DNA of 19,006 nt from JBFJVZ01 sp041623895 (GTDB taxonomy: Bacteria > Planctomycetota > Planctomycetia > Pirellulales > Pirellulaceae): positions 1-19,006 of the forward strand of contig JBFJVZ010000102.1 of the NCBI GenBank assembly GCA_041623895.1. The letters run 5' to 3'. Position numbers and translations under genes: made by a program. This document shows, piece after piece, positions 1 through 8,514 of this stretch. The first letter of the stretch is position 1. Every line of letters begins with the position of its first letter. The notes under the pieces are model-generated. The model was not told where the DNA came from, made no database searches, and saw only the letters and a program-made list of their open reading frames with translations.

Positions 1-217
1 AGTCGAGATTTGGCTCGTTCTTTTGCGTCTTGGCCATGTGCGGCACCAAGAAGAAATGTTCCGGCATCATTGCCATCCCGATCATGATTCCGTTGAACCC
101 AAGTGTTTCAGGTCCGAACGGCGTACTGCTCGGAAGCGTTCCATCAACGAGAAAGGTCAATGCGAACGCCGTGGCGATACAAGCGAGTGCGTAAATACAG
201 ACGCCAAGAAATGCCAT
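1..217 (-). CDS. Small membrane protein, N-terminal part (cut by window edge)
   Basis: The minus strand reads open for 72 codons from an ATG at 217 to the window edge, with no stop, so this is the N-terminal part of a gene that continues outside. Residues 1-24 are strongly hydrophobic (MAFLGVCIYALACIATAF, then ALTFLV) and fit a membrane anchor or an uncleaved signal. A second moderately hydrophobic, Met-rich stretch lies near residues 44-63, followed by a charged segment (AKTQKNEP). A purine run AAGGGA lies about 13 bases upstream, which is far for a Shine-Dalgarno site. I do not recognise the family. The open frame and membrane-like composition make a real gene more likely than the plus-strand ORF covering the same bases, whose translation looks like noise. 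Confidence 0.5.
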   Translation of the reverse strand, partial: MAFLGVCIYALACIATAFALTFLVDGTLPSSTPFGPETLGFNGIMIGMAMMPEHFFLVPHMAKTQKNEPNLD

Positions 218-332
218 TGGGTTACATCATTCCCTTATTGGATTCGATTGCAGAACGTCAGTCGTAACCGAGGACCGCCAATGTGGATTCCATTTGTAAA
301 CGCGTCATGCGGTCCTTCGGTTCACGACATTG

Positions 333-950
333 TTACCCGCTATCGTCGGTATCAGGAAACAACAACGCTCGCCAAGACCTACGTGGCTTAGAACGTGGGG
401 GTTCTGCGCTGTAGCCGTCGCCGTGCATTTCGTTCAGCTTAATATTTGCGAGTTTGGTGATCCAGTCGGAGAAGAATACCGGGCCAATGCTCACATCGGG
501 CTGAACGTCGCCGTCGTATCCCCATTCGACGCGCGGATTGTCTGTGCCCAAAGCTACGGCTTGGACAGACGATGCATGCGGAAATTCGGCAATTACAAGG
601 TGGTCGGTCCCACACCATCGCACGACCGGAGGCCTGACTCCATCTGAGTATTCGTCGAGAAATATATCTGTATCGCGTGAGTGGAGAGAGCAAGCGAACG
701 CCGAGTAACGGTAGAAGAATTGGAGTTCGATCGGGACGGAGCGTTGCAGTCGATTCTCCAATGCCGTGATGCCCGCATGTTCCGATAGATCAGTGAACCA
801 CGTTGGAGCTTCGGACAGCGTAGACGCAATCGAAGGCATCAAGCTGGCGGACTCATGCTCAAAGCGTTGAAGTAAGATCTCGAGATCAGTTACGGCAAAG
901 TCTCCGTCGGGTAACGAATTATCAGCGGTTTGACCGGGGATAAGGACCAT
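333..950 (-). CDS. SMI1/KNR4 (SUKH) family-like protein
   Basis: A 205-residue soluble protein without a signal peptide or membrane helix. The frame extends upstream to a TTG at 977, but the first ATG is at 950 and I prefer it. The middle has features of the SUKH superfamily: ITALENRLQRSVPIELQFFY matches the usual 'E..LG..LP..L..FY' opening. Further on, a run of short hydrophobic strands (HLVIAEF, VQAVALGT) leads to an aromatic-acidic segment ending FFSDWITKLA, like the closing strand and helix of that fold. SUKH proteins are binding scaffolds; many are immunity proteins to contact-dependent or polymorphic toxins, others are housekeeping. No toxin gene adjoins this one, so its role is open. 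The assignment comes from pattern reading only and could be wrong; a planctomycete-specific hypothetical protein is the alternative. Confidence 0.5.
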   Translation of the reverse strand: MVLIPGQTADNSLPDGDFAVTDLEILLQRFEHESASLMPSIASTLSEAPTWFTDLSEHAGITALENRLQRSVPIELQFFYRYSAFACSLHSRDTDIFLDEYSDGVRPPVVRWCGTDHLVIAEFPHASSVQAVALGTDNPRVEWGYDGDVQPDVSIGPVFFSDWITKLANIKLNEMHGDGYSAEPPRSKPRRSWRALLFPDTDDSG

Positions 951-1292
951 CGTGGAGGCTCTTATCCCGGTTGGCAATAAGACTTATCCGCCGCTTCGTC
1001 GCAATTATCGCCGCGCAGGCTGGCAGACGCAAGCTTGGGTGGTTGGCTCGACCCCCCGGGCTATGCAAGCATCGCGGCAGCGGGACGCAAATGTTCACGC
1101 ACGGATGTTTGATTCCCTCTGGTTGGGGGCATTGAGATGGGCGCGAGCGCGTGGAAAACACAGTCTGGAGCAGCGAGCAGGGACCGAGGAATCGCGTGAA
1201 GATTGGGCACGGATTTGGTTCGCACAATTAGCACGGTTTCATCAGGGTGATCTGCAAGGGAACGCTCGGCCGCGGCGCTTCCGACGACTTTG
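951..1292. other. 342-bp GC-rich stretch without a supported gene
   Basis: This lies between the SUKH-like gene and the stop of the MuiA-like gene. A plus-strand frame (952-1296) and a minus-strand frame (922-1227) are open across it, but both translations are rich in Arg, Ala, Pro and Cys, lack recognisable motifs and overlap each other. The plus-strand frame also runs over the start of one neighbour and the stop of the other. I see no clear terminator, tRNA or repeat here. It may carry the promoter of the minus-strand gene ending at 333. Confidence 0.4.
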
Positions 1293-3110
1293 TTAGAACG
1301 AACCGCCGCCGCCGAGTCCGCCTCCCATGTTGGTCTTCTGAAATCTTAAGTCGCCCAAGGTTTGCCGGATATCGTTGCTGACAATCGTCTGCTGGCGATC
1401 CAGTTCGACCGAGTATTGATAGTCATGATCATATGACTTGCTGCCAAAACTCTTGGCCGGGATCTCTAAGTCCCAGCGGAGCACACCGGTCGGCCGCTGC
1501 ATTCGCAAGTACAGCTCGTCCTTGGAAAGTATGTCCGCGTCTTGTTGATCCAAACGCACATTGATTGAGCCGTCTTTGGCAGCGATCGGTATCCGATCGA
1601 GTAAGCGAATCGCGATCGGTGTCTCGTGAAAGTTGGAAACCACCAAGCGGTGTTGTAGTGTCGAATTGCGATTTCCGCCTTGGATCGATTCTTCCCGGGA
1701 TAGCAGTTCGCGCCTGGTTCGTATTTGGCGGTCGGTCCCGAATCCGATCGTCAGTCGCTGGCCGGCAGCGGTCGGCGGAATTGTCGTTCGACCAACGAAT
1801 TGGCCATCCAGATAGACATCCGCACTTCCGGCAATCAAATTTCGACCCGAAGCATTGGTTAGCTCAGCCTCGCGAAACGCAAAGCTGCTTAGCAGTGGTG
1901 TTACAACGTGGTGCAAGTCACCAACAAGCTGCTCCGACAAAATCGAAATCGTTTGTATTTGAGTGTGACTGGCGATCGTTGTTCGTTTGCTGATCAGATA
2001 CGTCTCATCAGCAACGTCATCGCCGGCGTCTTCGGCGACGTTCCGCTCCACTTCTGCTGCCGAAGTCAACTCCGTCACTTGCCGCTGGCTGGCGAGCAAG
2101 TTGAGATGAACGTTGCGCTGCATCAAGGCTTCATCCAACCAGTTAGGTTGCATTCCGAGTGACACGGAGATGTCTTGCTGGACTTCCGGTTGCTGGCCCG
2201 GCGACACCGCGCGAACGCGTAAAGGCGTCAACAGTGGACGTGCCGCTTGTCTTTCAGGCGTAGAAGTTGCCAGCGTTACGGAGACGTCATTCCATGTTTC
2301 ACCGCTAGCTTGCACCAGTTGCGCATCGAGCTGCAGCACGAAGTTTCGTTTTCCCTGATCATTTGCGTTCGATCTGACGCTGTAGCGTGGAGACCAATTG
2401 ACGCCGCCGACGTCATAGACCAAACGAACCATGCCGCCTTGCGGCGAATCGACGGTCAACAAAGCATCGTAGGAAGCTTTGACAATTGCTGACGTGATCT
2501 TTTTTTGCTGCTTGGCATTTTCGGCAATGTCTTTCTGTAATTGCTCGATTTCGGCTTCGGTGTTCAAAAATTCATCGGCCAGTTTCCGCCGCCGCTGCAT
2601 CGCAAAGTCAGCCAGGGCGGTAACTGATTGGACGTCAAGCGTGGCCCGGTCCAGGTTTTGTTTCACCTTAGTTGCAGAAAAATCAACCAGTTGATCGACT
2701 GTCAACAAGTCTTGTTCAACGGCGCTAAGGTCATGCTCTGCGACCTTCAATCGCCGCTGCAGATCTCTTTGTTTCCGCACAAGTTCGTTCAAGCGATCTT
2801 TGTTGTCGGGATCGATGGTCCCTTGTTTGGAGACCACTCGCATGCTCCGCACGTTTGTGCCCGAGTCTGATTCGGTAAAGGCGCTGGTTGGCATCAATTG
2901 ACTGGGCAGATTCGTCACACGGATTTGCTGCAAGTTCTGTCCGGCGGGCAGTTTCAGTTCACGGACAACGCGTGCCTGATCGCGGTAAACGGTGACATCG
3001 ATGATCGTTCCGGGGATCAGCTGCTCGGCTGCAACCGCGGGGGATATCCAGGCTGACTGCAGGCAAATCGCAGCCAGAATTTGCAATCGAACTTTATTAA
3101 CTGCGGTCAT
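1293..3110 (-). CDS. Secreted MuiA-family protein (DUF4140/DUF4139)
   Basis: A 605-residue exported protein. Residues 1-28 form a signal peptide with probable cleavage after AVAA. DUF4140 follows (about 35-130, VTVYRDQARVVRELKLPAG), then a helical coiled-coil region (about 105-210) rich in Lys, Glu, Leu and Gln, then DUF4139 (about 215-590) with hallmark stretches GGVNWSPRYSVR and SGETWNDVSVTLATSTP. The tail is glycine-rich (NMGGGLGGGGSF). The architecture matches the 'mucoidy inhibitor A' family, whose biochemical role is unknown; in Rhizobium a homologue affects exopolysaccharide. It probably acts in the periplasm or at the envelope. AAAGGAACGTC just before the ATG is a good ribosome binding site and fixes the start. 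It appears to be monocistronic, preceded by a 381-bp spacer. Confidence 0.88.
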   Translation of the reverse strand: MTAVNKVRLQILAAICLQSAWISPAVAAEQLIPGTIIDVTVYRDQARVVRELKLPAGQNLQQIRVTNLPSQLMPTSAFTESDSGTNVRSMRVVSKQGTIDPDNKDRLNELVRKQRDLQRRLKVAEHDLSAVEQDLLTVDQLVDFSATKVKQNLDRATLDVQSVTALADFAMQRRRKLADEFLNTEAEIEQLQKDIAENAKQQKKITSAIVKASYDALLTVDSPQGGMVRLVYDVGGVNWSPRYSVRSNANDQGKRNFVLQLDAQLVQASGETWNDVSVTLATSTPERQAARPLLTPLRVRAVSPGQQPEVQQDISVSLGMQPNWLDEALMQRNVHLNLLASQRQVTELTSAAEVERNVAEDAGDDVADETYLISKRTTIASHTQIQTISILSEQLVGDLHHVVTPLLSSFAFREAELTNASGRNLIAGSADVYLDGQFVGRTTIPPTAAGQRLTIGFGTDRQIRTRRELLSREESIQGGNRNSTLQHRLVVSNFHETPIAIRLLDRIPIAAKDGSINVRLDQQDADILSKDELYLRMQRPTGVLRWDLEIPAKSFGSKSYDHDYQYSVELDRQQTIVSNDIRQTLGDLRFQKTNMGGGLGGGGSF

Positions 3111-3303
3111 GACGTTCCTTTCTGATCGATCAATGCGGAGTGTTGCGTTGTGCTACAGCATTCTTGATGCGGCTGTATCAAGTCTGCTCATGAGGAGTAG
3201 GCCAAGACATTCATTTGTGCCGCATACTGCTTGTCAAAGCATCCGGCATGCCAATTGCATCGCCCGAAGCATAAGACCTAATTCGACAGCGCGACTTTTG
3301 TCA

Positions 3304-3326
3304 GCCGACGTGCGTTAGCGTCCGGC
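3304..3326. repeat. Short imperfect palindrome around GCGTTAGCG
   Basis: The arms GCCGACG and CGTCCGGC pair with one bulged base around a centre containing TGCGTTAGCG. From memory, closely similar 'GTTAGCGTCCGGC' units are scattered between genes in Rhodopirellula genomes, so I call it an interspersed repeat. Copy number cannot be seen from this window. Confidence 0.45.
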
Positions 3327-3377
3327 GGTAGCGGTATAAAACGAGCAAACCGTGGCTACTACATTTTCAGAAATCTC

Positions 3378-3429
3378 GTAGGCCAGGACTTGTCCTGGCA
3401 ATTCAGCGCCAGGACAAGTCCTGGCCTAC
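3378..3429. repeat. Nested perfect inverted repeat (GCCAGGAC/GTCCTGGC)
   Basis: Two 22-base arms, 3378-3399 and 3408-3429, are exact reverse complements separated by 8 bases (AATTCAGC). Each arm also contains its own palindrome, GCCAGGAC and GTCCTGGC around a TT or AA centre, so the element can form one long hairpin or two short ones. There is no T-run, so it is not a typical intrinsic terminator. It fits the palindromic intergenic repeats I recall as common in planctomycetes; the genomic copy number is inferred. Confidence 0.8.
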
Positions 3430-3471
3430 CAATGATCCCACATCAATGATGAAATTGCTCTAATGCCCAGC

Positions 3472-3504
3472 GGCTAATAAGACCGCTATTAATGCCTATT
3501 AGCC
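3472..3504. repeat. Inverted repeat GGCTAATA/TATTAGCC across a possible start codon
   Basis: GGCTAATA at 3472-3479 and TATTAGCC at 3497-3504 are perfect reverse complements, and AGCGG (3469-3473) can pair with CCGCT (3483-3487) in an alternative fold. The ATG at 3492 of the following gene lies inside this structure, which either regulates its translation or means that the true start is further downstream. Confidence 0.5.
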
Positions 3505-4490
3505 AGAAGCCTCGTTTTCCAGCTAACCTTGATTGGATTGGAACCGTGCAGCAAAAAAGAACCGTCGTGTTGATCGCTGTGTTTGTTTTGGTTGGTGCAA
3601 CGGAGCTTGCCGCGCAGTCGGCAGTGCGTTACCCAGCGTTCTCCGCATCCGGATTGGACAGGCTGCCGATCAGCAAGCCGGGTGGTCCGATCACATCCAA
3701 GTTCGTGGATCCGTTCATGACTAACCAACAAATCGAGCGAATCTACGGATTCTTGAATCAGCCGAATCGATTTAGCTGGGGAGGGGAAACCACGATTCGC
3801 GACATTCAGCGGGACCTGGCGAGTCATCTGGCGGTCGAGATTGACGTTAGGGCGCTCGATGAAATCGGTATTTCTATCGACGAGGAGATCTGTCCCGAGC
3901 TTTCCAAAAGTAAAGCTTCCGTCTCGGATTCAGCCCATACCGACAAGGACGATCCGTTCGCTGATCCGTTTGATGCGGAGCCCGACGATAAACAAGATCC
4001 GGTTGTGACCAAGAGCGAAAGTCAGCAGCAATCACCACGCCAGAATCCTACCAAGTGGTGGAGATCGCAGCAAAATGAAGCGGCAGGCGAGCAAGCCGTC
4101 AGCAATGGGGCTCGTCTATTTAATTTTCTGGATCGATTCGATTTGACGTTGAACGTCCATCTTGGGCAACTGAAGATCACCACATTTGAGCGCGCCGAAC
4201 AGCACTGTTGTGTTCGCATCTTCGACGTCACACCGCTCGTGGATGTAAGCGATTCGGCGGATGCCAATGAATTGAATTCGCTCGCTCCGCCCTTTGGTGG
4301 ATCCTATCGAGACGAGCAATCGCTGATCGATGTGATCATGACATCGATTGATCCCGATACGTGGGAGGCAGTTGGTGGGCCGTCAACACTTGTCACTATT
4401 GCGGTCCGTGATCGCTGTTGGTTGGTAGTTTCTGCGCCACTGGTGCAACAGTGGAAGATAGCAGCGTTGCTGGACAGATTGAATGAATAG
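3492..4490 (+). CDS. Secreted protein of unknown function, acidic linker
   Basis: Up to 332 residues. A signal peptide is clear at about residues 19-42 (basic QKR, hydrophobic core VVLIAVFVLVGA, end ELAAQ). The ATG at 3492 would give a long n-region and sits in a hairpin without a good ribosome binding site. A GTG at 3546, next to the signal peptide, is an equally plausible start. The mature protein has an N-terminal segment (about 45-115), an acidic, Asp- and Ser-rich linker (about 118-190) and a C-terminal domain. The end of that domain, VIMTSIDPDTWEAVGGPSTL followed by a hydrophobic WLVVSAP strand and a helix (QWKIAALLDRL), resembles a unit repeated in many planctomycete secreted proteins and secretin-like domains ('TWDDVGGPGSI...LVVSQT..VH..I..LL'). 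I cannot give a function. It converges on smc. Confidence 0.75.
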   Translation: MPISQKPRFPANLDWIGTVQQKRTVVLIAVFVLVGATELAAQSAVRYPAFSASGLDRLPISKPGGPITSKFVDPFMTNQQIERIYGFLNQPNRFSWGGETTIRDIQRDLASHLAVEIDVRALDEIGISIDEEICPELSKSKASVSDSAHTDKDDPFADPFDAEPDDKQDPVVTKSESQQQSPRQNPTKWWRSQQNEAAGEQAVSNGARLFNFLDRFDLTLNVHLGQLKITTFERAEQHCCVRIFDVTPLVDVSDSADANELNSLAPPFGGSYRDEQSLIDVIMTSIDPDTWEAVGGPSTLVTIAVRDRCWLVVSAPLVQQWKIAALLDRLNE

Positions 4491-4557
4491 GGTTGTGGAC
4501 GCGGCAATTACCAGTGTGAAGCGCGAGTTTTGATCTTGCGTGTTTCTACACAAGCAC

Positions 4558-4611
4558 GAAGCGCGAGCGAGTGAATCGTGCGTTCATGCGGAACTCACTC
4601 GCTCGCGCTTC
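4558..4611. terminator. 17-bp inverted repeat between convergent genes
   Basis: 4558-4574 and 4595-4611 are exact reverse complements (arm begins GAAGCGCGAGCGAG), with a 20-base loop. It lies between two convergent stops (4490 and 4665), so a bidirectional transcription terminator is plausible, although no T-run follows either arm. The first ten bases of the arm also occur as a separate copy at 4518-4527. From memory, this GAAGCGCGAGCGAGTGA unit is a dispersed intergenic repeat in Rhodopirellula, so it may be a mobile or passive repeat rather than a dedicated terminator. Confidence 0.6.
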
Positions 4612-4664
4612 TTGTTGGGATTCTCGGTCTTTTGGTCCGAGGTCAAAACAAATTTGCAACAGTT

Positions 4665-7600
4665 CTACGCGGCTTCGCCTTCGCTGATTTCTCCGTCTTC
4701 GCTGACGTCCTCGAAGCGAATGGAGACTTGTTTGCTGACGCCGGATTCCTGCATGGTCACGCCGTACAGCGTGGTCGCGGCCGTCATCGTCTTTTTGCTG
4801 TGCGTGACAATCACAAACTTGGATTGCTCCAGAAACTCATTCAGAACTGCCACAAAGCGACCGATGTTGGCTTCGTCGAAGGGCGCGTCAACTTCATCCA
4901 AGACACAAAACGGGCTGGGGCGATACTGAAAAATTGCCATCAACAGGGCGACTGCCGTGAGCGCTTTTTCACCACCCGACAGCAAGGAATTGCTAAAGCT
5001 GGGTTTGCCGGGTGGGGTGGCCACAATCTCCACGCCCGATTCGAGCGGATCGTCGCTGTCTTCCAAGATCAGGTCAGCGTGACCACCGCCGAATGATTTG
5101 CGGTACAGCTTTTGAAAATTCTGGCGAATTGCTTCAAGCGTATCGAGAAACAACCGGCGGCTATCCGCATTGATGCGACCAATGATTCTTTGCAACGAAT
5201 CCTTAGCGGCCGTCAGATCTTGATATTGACCATGCAAATCGTCGTAGCGTTGCTGCAAGCCTTCCAGTTCCTCGAGTGCCTCCATGTTGACGTTGCTGGT
5301 CCGCTGAAGCTGGGCGCGCAGTTTCGCGATTTCGTCTTCAACAGCCTGACGGTCCTCGGGCGCCTGCATATCCTCGGGCGGCTCGCTTTGGCGAAGGTCG
5401 ATTTCATAATCTTCCAGCAAACGCTGAGCCAGCGTATCGCGTCGCAGCATCGCATTATCGTGTCTTGCCGTGATCGCATGAACGGCTTCACTGGCTTCGC
5501 CCGCCGCCTTCATGGCTTCCTCGCTGGCCTTCAGGATTTCACGATTTTCTTCGCGAACATCCGATGCCTTCTGAGCGAGATGGAGGAGCTTTTCCTCGCC
5601 CGATTTCAGGTCAATCTCAAGTGAGCCTAACTGTCCGGTTGCTGCTTGCATACGCGAGACGAGTTCGGCAATTCGTGCTCGTCCCTGATCGGCTTGGGCC
5701 AATGCTTCGGCCACGGCTGCTTCACGCTCGCCCTGGTCGCGTTGTTGCTGCTGCATCGACGCGGAGAGTGCCTCATATTTTTGTTCGGCTCTGGCTACTT
5801 CGACCGAGACTTTCATGACGCCGCTGGTAATCGTCTGCAGCGCCGCTTGGGCTTCCGAAAGCATTTCATCGGCCTCGGCTGCTTCCAGTTCCAGCGTCTC
5901 GATGCGTTTGCGACCGTCCGTGATCTGCTGCGAGAACAATTTGTTTTCTCGCCGGGCATCATCACGATTCCTGGTTGCCGCGGCGATCTCGCTGGTGATT
6001 TCACCGCAGACCGATTGCCGCGAGCGCAGACTGTCTTCACAGTGGCGGCGGACCGCTTCCGCTTCGGCGCGATCGGTGATCAATCCGCGGTGGCGTTGTT
6101 CCAGGCGACCGAGTTCCGCTGCTTGTTCGTCGACGATCTTGTCAAGCCGGCGGACTTCTTGTTCACCTTCATTCAATTGGAAGCGGTACAGTTTCAGTTC
6201 TTCCTGAGCCGACGTAAGTTCGCTGCGGCGGCTGACCAATCCAGTGGACCAACCAGCGGGGCCAACCACGACCGCGCCATCGGATTCCAGCAACTCTCCG
6301 GCCGAAGTCACGAAACGCAGGCCGGCACCACTAAGTTTCCGCAGGCCGAACGCGATCGCCAGGGAATCGACCATCCAAGTATTGCTGAGCAAATGTCGGA
6401 CGAGCGGTTCAAACTTCTGAGTGCAACTGACCAAACGATCGCCGCGTCCAATCACACCTTTCAAACCGTCCAAGCGAATGCGGTCTCCGGGCCGGCGTTT
6501 GGGCAACTCGTCAATACGGATCAAGCCGACGCGGTTATCAATTTGAATACTGCCGTCCAGGATCGCTTCCTGCAGTTGGCCGTCGGCGACAACCAGGTAT
6601 TGGCTGCGTTCGCCCAGCGCCGCATCGATCAGGGGGGCGACTTTGGTGTCCACATCGAAACAGTCGGCAACGATTCCATGAAGGCTTGCCGAAAGGGGAT
6701 GTTCCGATTCACGCAGCCTTTCCAGGATCGTACGAACACCACCTGAGATACCTTCTTGTCGTCGCTGCAGATCTTGCAGGACGTTAAAGCGTTCGGTAAT
6801 TCCTTCGATCCTCGCACTCAGCGAAGAATTCTCTTCGCCTCGCCGCTGCAATGTTCGGCGGCTTTCTTGGGTTTTTGCGTCGGCAAGTTCAACTTCCTTG
6901 CCGATCTCTGCAATCTGGCGATCGAGTAACTGAACGCGATCACGAGCGTTTTGGGTATCGCTGGTTGCTTCATCGAGCAATGACTTTGCCGCCGCGAGAC
7001 GTTTATCCAAATGGATCAGCGTCCGTGCGGCTTCGGCGATACGGGTTTCCGTTCGCTGATGATTCGACTCCAGTTCGGCAACTTGGCGGACGGCGACCAG
7101 ATGGTTGCGTTGAGCCTCATCGCGCCGCGAGCGAACCTGGTCGACTTCGGATTGAACTTTGTCGCGTTCTTGCTCAACCTCGGTATTGCGGAGGCGGACA
7201 TCAGCAAGATCTTTTTCGTATGTCGCCAGCTGCTGGAGGGCGTCCTTCAATCCGGCAGCTGCCGAGCCTGCTTGGGACTTCAAGCCGCGCATGCGACGAA
7301 GCGAATTGGCAACGGTCAACCGCAAGTCGATCATCGCGGTCTTATCGGCGTCATGTCGCCCGGCCAATTCAGCAATCTTTTGCCGCAAGCCAGCTCGCTC
7401 CTCCTCAGCGGTGCGGGCTTGTTCGGCGATCTCCTGCAACTGAAAATCTGCTGCTTGCCGCTGCTGAGTCATCTGGTGGCGTTGCTCTTCCAGCTCTTTT
7501 TGACGCGCAACGGCAGCGGCCAGCTCTTTTTCGCAGGCCTCCAATTCCCCGCTCAAAGTTGCCCAGTCAGTCCAAGCAACTTGTGTCCGCAGCTCCTTCA

Positions 7601-8261
7601 GTCTTTCCGAGGCCTGACGATAACGTTCCGCCTTGCTCGCCTGGCTGCGGATACTTTTCAGCCTCGATGCGACCTCGTCGACAATGTCACCGAGCCGAGT
7701 CAGATTGGTTTGCACGCGCGCCAATCTTCGTTCCGCCTCCAGCTTTTTCGCCTTGAAGCGACTGATGCCGGCGGCTTCTTCAAAGATCGCCCGGCGGTCC
7801 TTGGCGTTGGCTTGCAGCATGCGATCGACTTTGCCCTGCTCGATCAGGCTGTAAGCATCGACGCCGATGCCCGTTCCGCGGATCAAGTCGCGAACATCCT
7901 TCAGGCGGACCGCCTGTTTGTTGATCAGATATTCGCCTTCCCCACTGCGATAGACACGCCGGGTGACGTGAACTTCGGGAGCCTCGATCGGCAGGGCACC
8001 ATCGGCGTTATCAAAGATGATGGTGGCTTCGGCGGCACCGGCCGGAGACCGCGTCTGGGAACCCTTGAAAATGACGTCCGCCATTTCCTTGCCGCGAAGG
8101 CTTTTGGCGCTCTGGGAGCCCAGGACCCATTTGATAGCGTCGACAATATTTGATTTTCCCGAGCCATTGGGGCCGACGACGACCGTAATTCCATCGGGAA
8201 AATCGAACCGAGTCCGATCAGCAAAGCTTTTGAATCCCGCCAGTTCGAGTGCTTTCAGCAT
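4665..8261 (-). CDS. smc: Chromosome segregation protein SMC
   Basis: A 1198-residue condensin ATPase that forms dimeric rings and compacts and segregates DNA together with ScpA and ScpB. The head begins at once (MLKALELAGFKSFADRT), with Walker A GPNGSGKS at residues 30-37. Long coiled coils flank a hinge at about 515-670 (GISGGVRTILERLRESEHPL at its start; a glycine-rich dimer region later). The C-terminal head has the signature LLSGGEKALTAVALL from residue 1093, Walker B PFCVLDEVDAPFDE near 1118-1128, and the H-loop region VIVTHSKKTM. The frame is open 51 codons further upstream to 8414, but that extension is not SMC-like, so the start is the ATG at 8261; its ribosome binding site is weak. 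Length is normal and the gene appears intact. scpA and scpB are not nearby. Confidence 0.97.
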   Translation of the reverse strand: MLKALELAGFKSFADRTRFDFPDGITVVVGPNGSGKSNIVDAIKWVLGSQSAKSLRGKEMADVIFKGSQTRSPAGAAEATIIFDNADGALPIEAPEVHVTRRVYRSGEGEYLINKQAVRLKDVRDLIRGTGIGVDAYSLIEQGKVDRMLQANAKDRRAIFEEAAGISRFKAKKLEAERRLARVQTNLTRLGDIVDEVASRLKSIRSQASKAERYRQASERLKELRTQVAWTDWATLSGELEACEKELAAAVARQKELEEQRHQMTQQRQAADFQLQEIAEQARTAEEERAGLRQKIAELAGRHDADKTAMIDLRLTVANSLRRMRGLKSQAGSAAAGLKDALQQLATYEKDLADVRLRNTEVEQERDKVQSEVDQVRSRRDEAQRNHLVAVRQVAELESNHQRTETRIAEAARTLIHLDKRLAAAKSLLDEATSDTQNARDRVQLLDRQIAEIGKEVELADAKTQESRRTLQRRGEENSSLSARIEGITERFNVLQDLQRRQEGISGGVRTILERLRESEHPLSASLHGIVADCFDVDTKVAPLIDAALGERSQYLVVADGQLQEAILDGSIQIDNRVGLIRIDELPKRRPGDRIRLDGLKGVIGRGDRLVSCTQKFEPLVRHLLSNTWMVDSLAIAFGLRKLSGAGLRFVTSAGELLESDGAVVVGPAGWSTGLVSRRSELTSAQEELKLYRFQLNEGEQEVRRLDKIVDEQAAELGRLEQRHRGLITDRAEAEAVRRHCEDSLRSRQSVCGEITSEIAAATRNRDDARRENKLFSQQITDGRKRIETLELEAAEADEMLSEAQAALQTITSGVMKVSVEVARAEQKYEALSASMQQQQRDQGEREAAVAEALAQADQGRARIAELVSRMQAATGQLGSLEIDLKSGEEKLLHLAQKASDVREENREILKASEEAMKAAGEASEAVHAITARHDNAMLRRDTLAQRLLEDYEIDLRQSEPPEDMQAPEDRQAVEDEIAKLRAQLQRTSNVNMEALEELEGLQQRYDDLHGQYQDLTAAKDSLQRIIGRINADSRRLFLDTLEAIRQNFQKLYRKSFGGGHADLILEDSDDPLESGVEIVATPPGKPSFSNSLLSGGEKALTAVALLMAIFQYRPSPFCVLDEVDAPFDEANIGRFVAVLNEFLEQSKFVIVTHSKKTMTAATTLYGVTMQESGVSKQVSIRFEDVSEDGEISEGEAA

Positions 8262-8514
8262 GCCAAAAGTGTGAAAATCCGAGGCGAAATGGCGGGATTG
8301 GAAAGGGTTTAAGCCCGACTCCACCTTAGATGAAACCAGCCGAGTGGGATAGTTCGTTTTTCCCGTTATTCCCCGTCTTTTCATCGTTAAGGCGGGATTG
8401 CGGTGACATCGCAATTTGGGGTATCTGACAAGCTCGCACAGAATCCAGGGCCGAGAACGTCCCTACAGACTTCTCGTCACCCCACGCCACCGAGGCTGCG
8501 AATGGAGTCGCCGC
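8262..8514. promoter_or_regulatory. Divergent promoter region, smc / TPR operon
   Basis: 253 bp separate the smc start from the start of the TPR-ExbB-ExbD operon and should hold both promoters. I see no convincing -35/-10 pair. The ten bases GGCGGGATTG occur twice, at 8291-8300 and 8391-8400, exactly 100 bases apart. They could be a pair of binding sites or chance. Confidence 0.35.

Larger units (their letters stand above)
3111..3491. other. Repeat-bearing spacer between divergent genes
   Basis: A 381-bp region without a gene, between the minus-strand MuiA-like gene and the plus-strand secreted protein. It should hold both promoters, but I see no convincing -35/-10 pair. Its downstream half carries three palindromic units (3304-3326, 3378-3429, 3472-3504), listed separately. 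A plus-strand ORF covering 2992-3318 runs across the MuiA start and reads as noise. Confidence 0.6.

Noticed and set aside
23..391. 122-codon plus-strand ORF at the left end
   Set aside because: Its translation is rich in Arg, His and Cys without motifs, and it lies opposite a membrane-protein-like frame (1-217) with better composition.
952..1296. 114-codon plus-strand ORF in the gene-poor stretch
   Set aside because: It overlaps the 3' end of the MuiA-like gene and the start of the SUKH-like frame, lacks a ribosome binding site and has an Arg/Ala-rich, motif-free translation.
4578..8153. Long plus-strand ORFs opposite smc (for example 5646-6746 and 7011-8153)
   Set aside because: They are antisense shadows of a confidently identified SMC coiled coil; high-GC third positions keep the opposite strand open.
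8291..8400. Pair of GGCGGGATTG decamers 100 bp apart as operator sites
   Set aside because: Two ten-base matches in a GC-rich spacer can arise by chance, and neither overlaps a recognisable promoter.
8262..8414. 51-codon upstream extension of smc
   Set aside because: SMC proteins begin at the MLKALELAGFKSF segment; the extension has no family similarity and would occupy the divergent promoter region.
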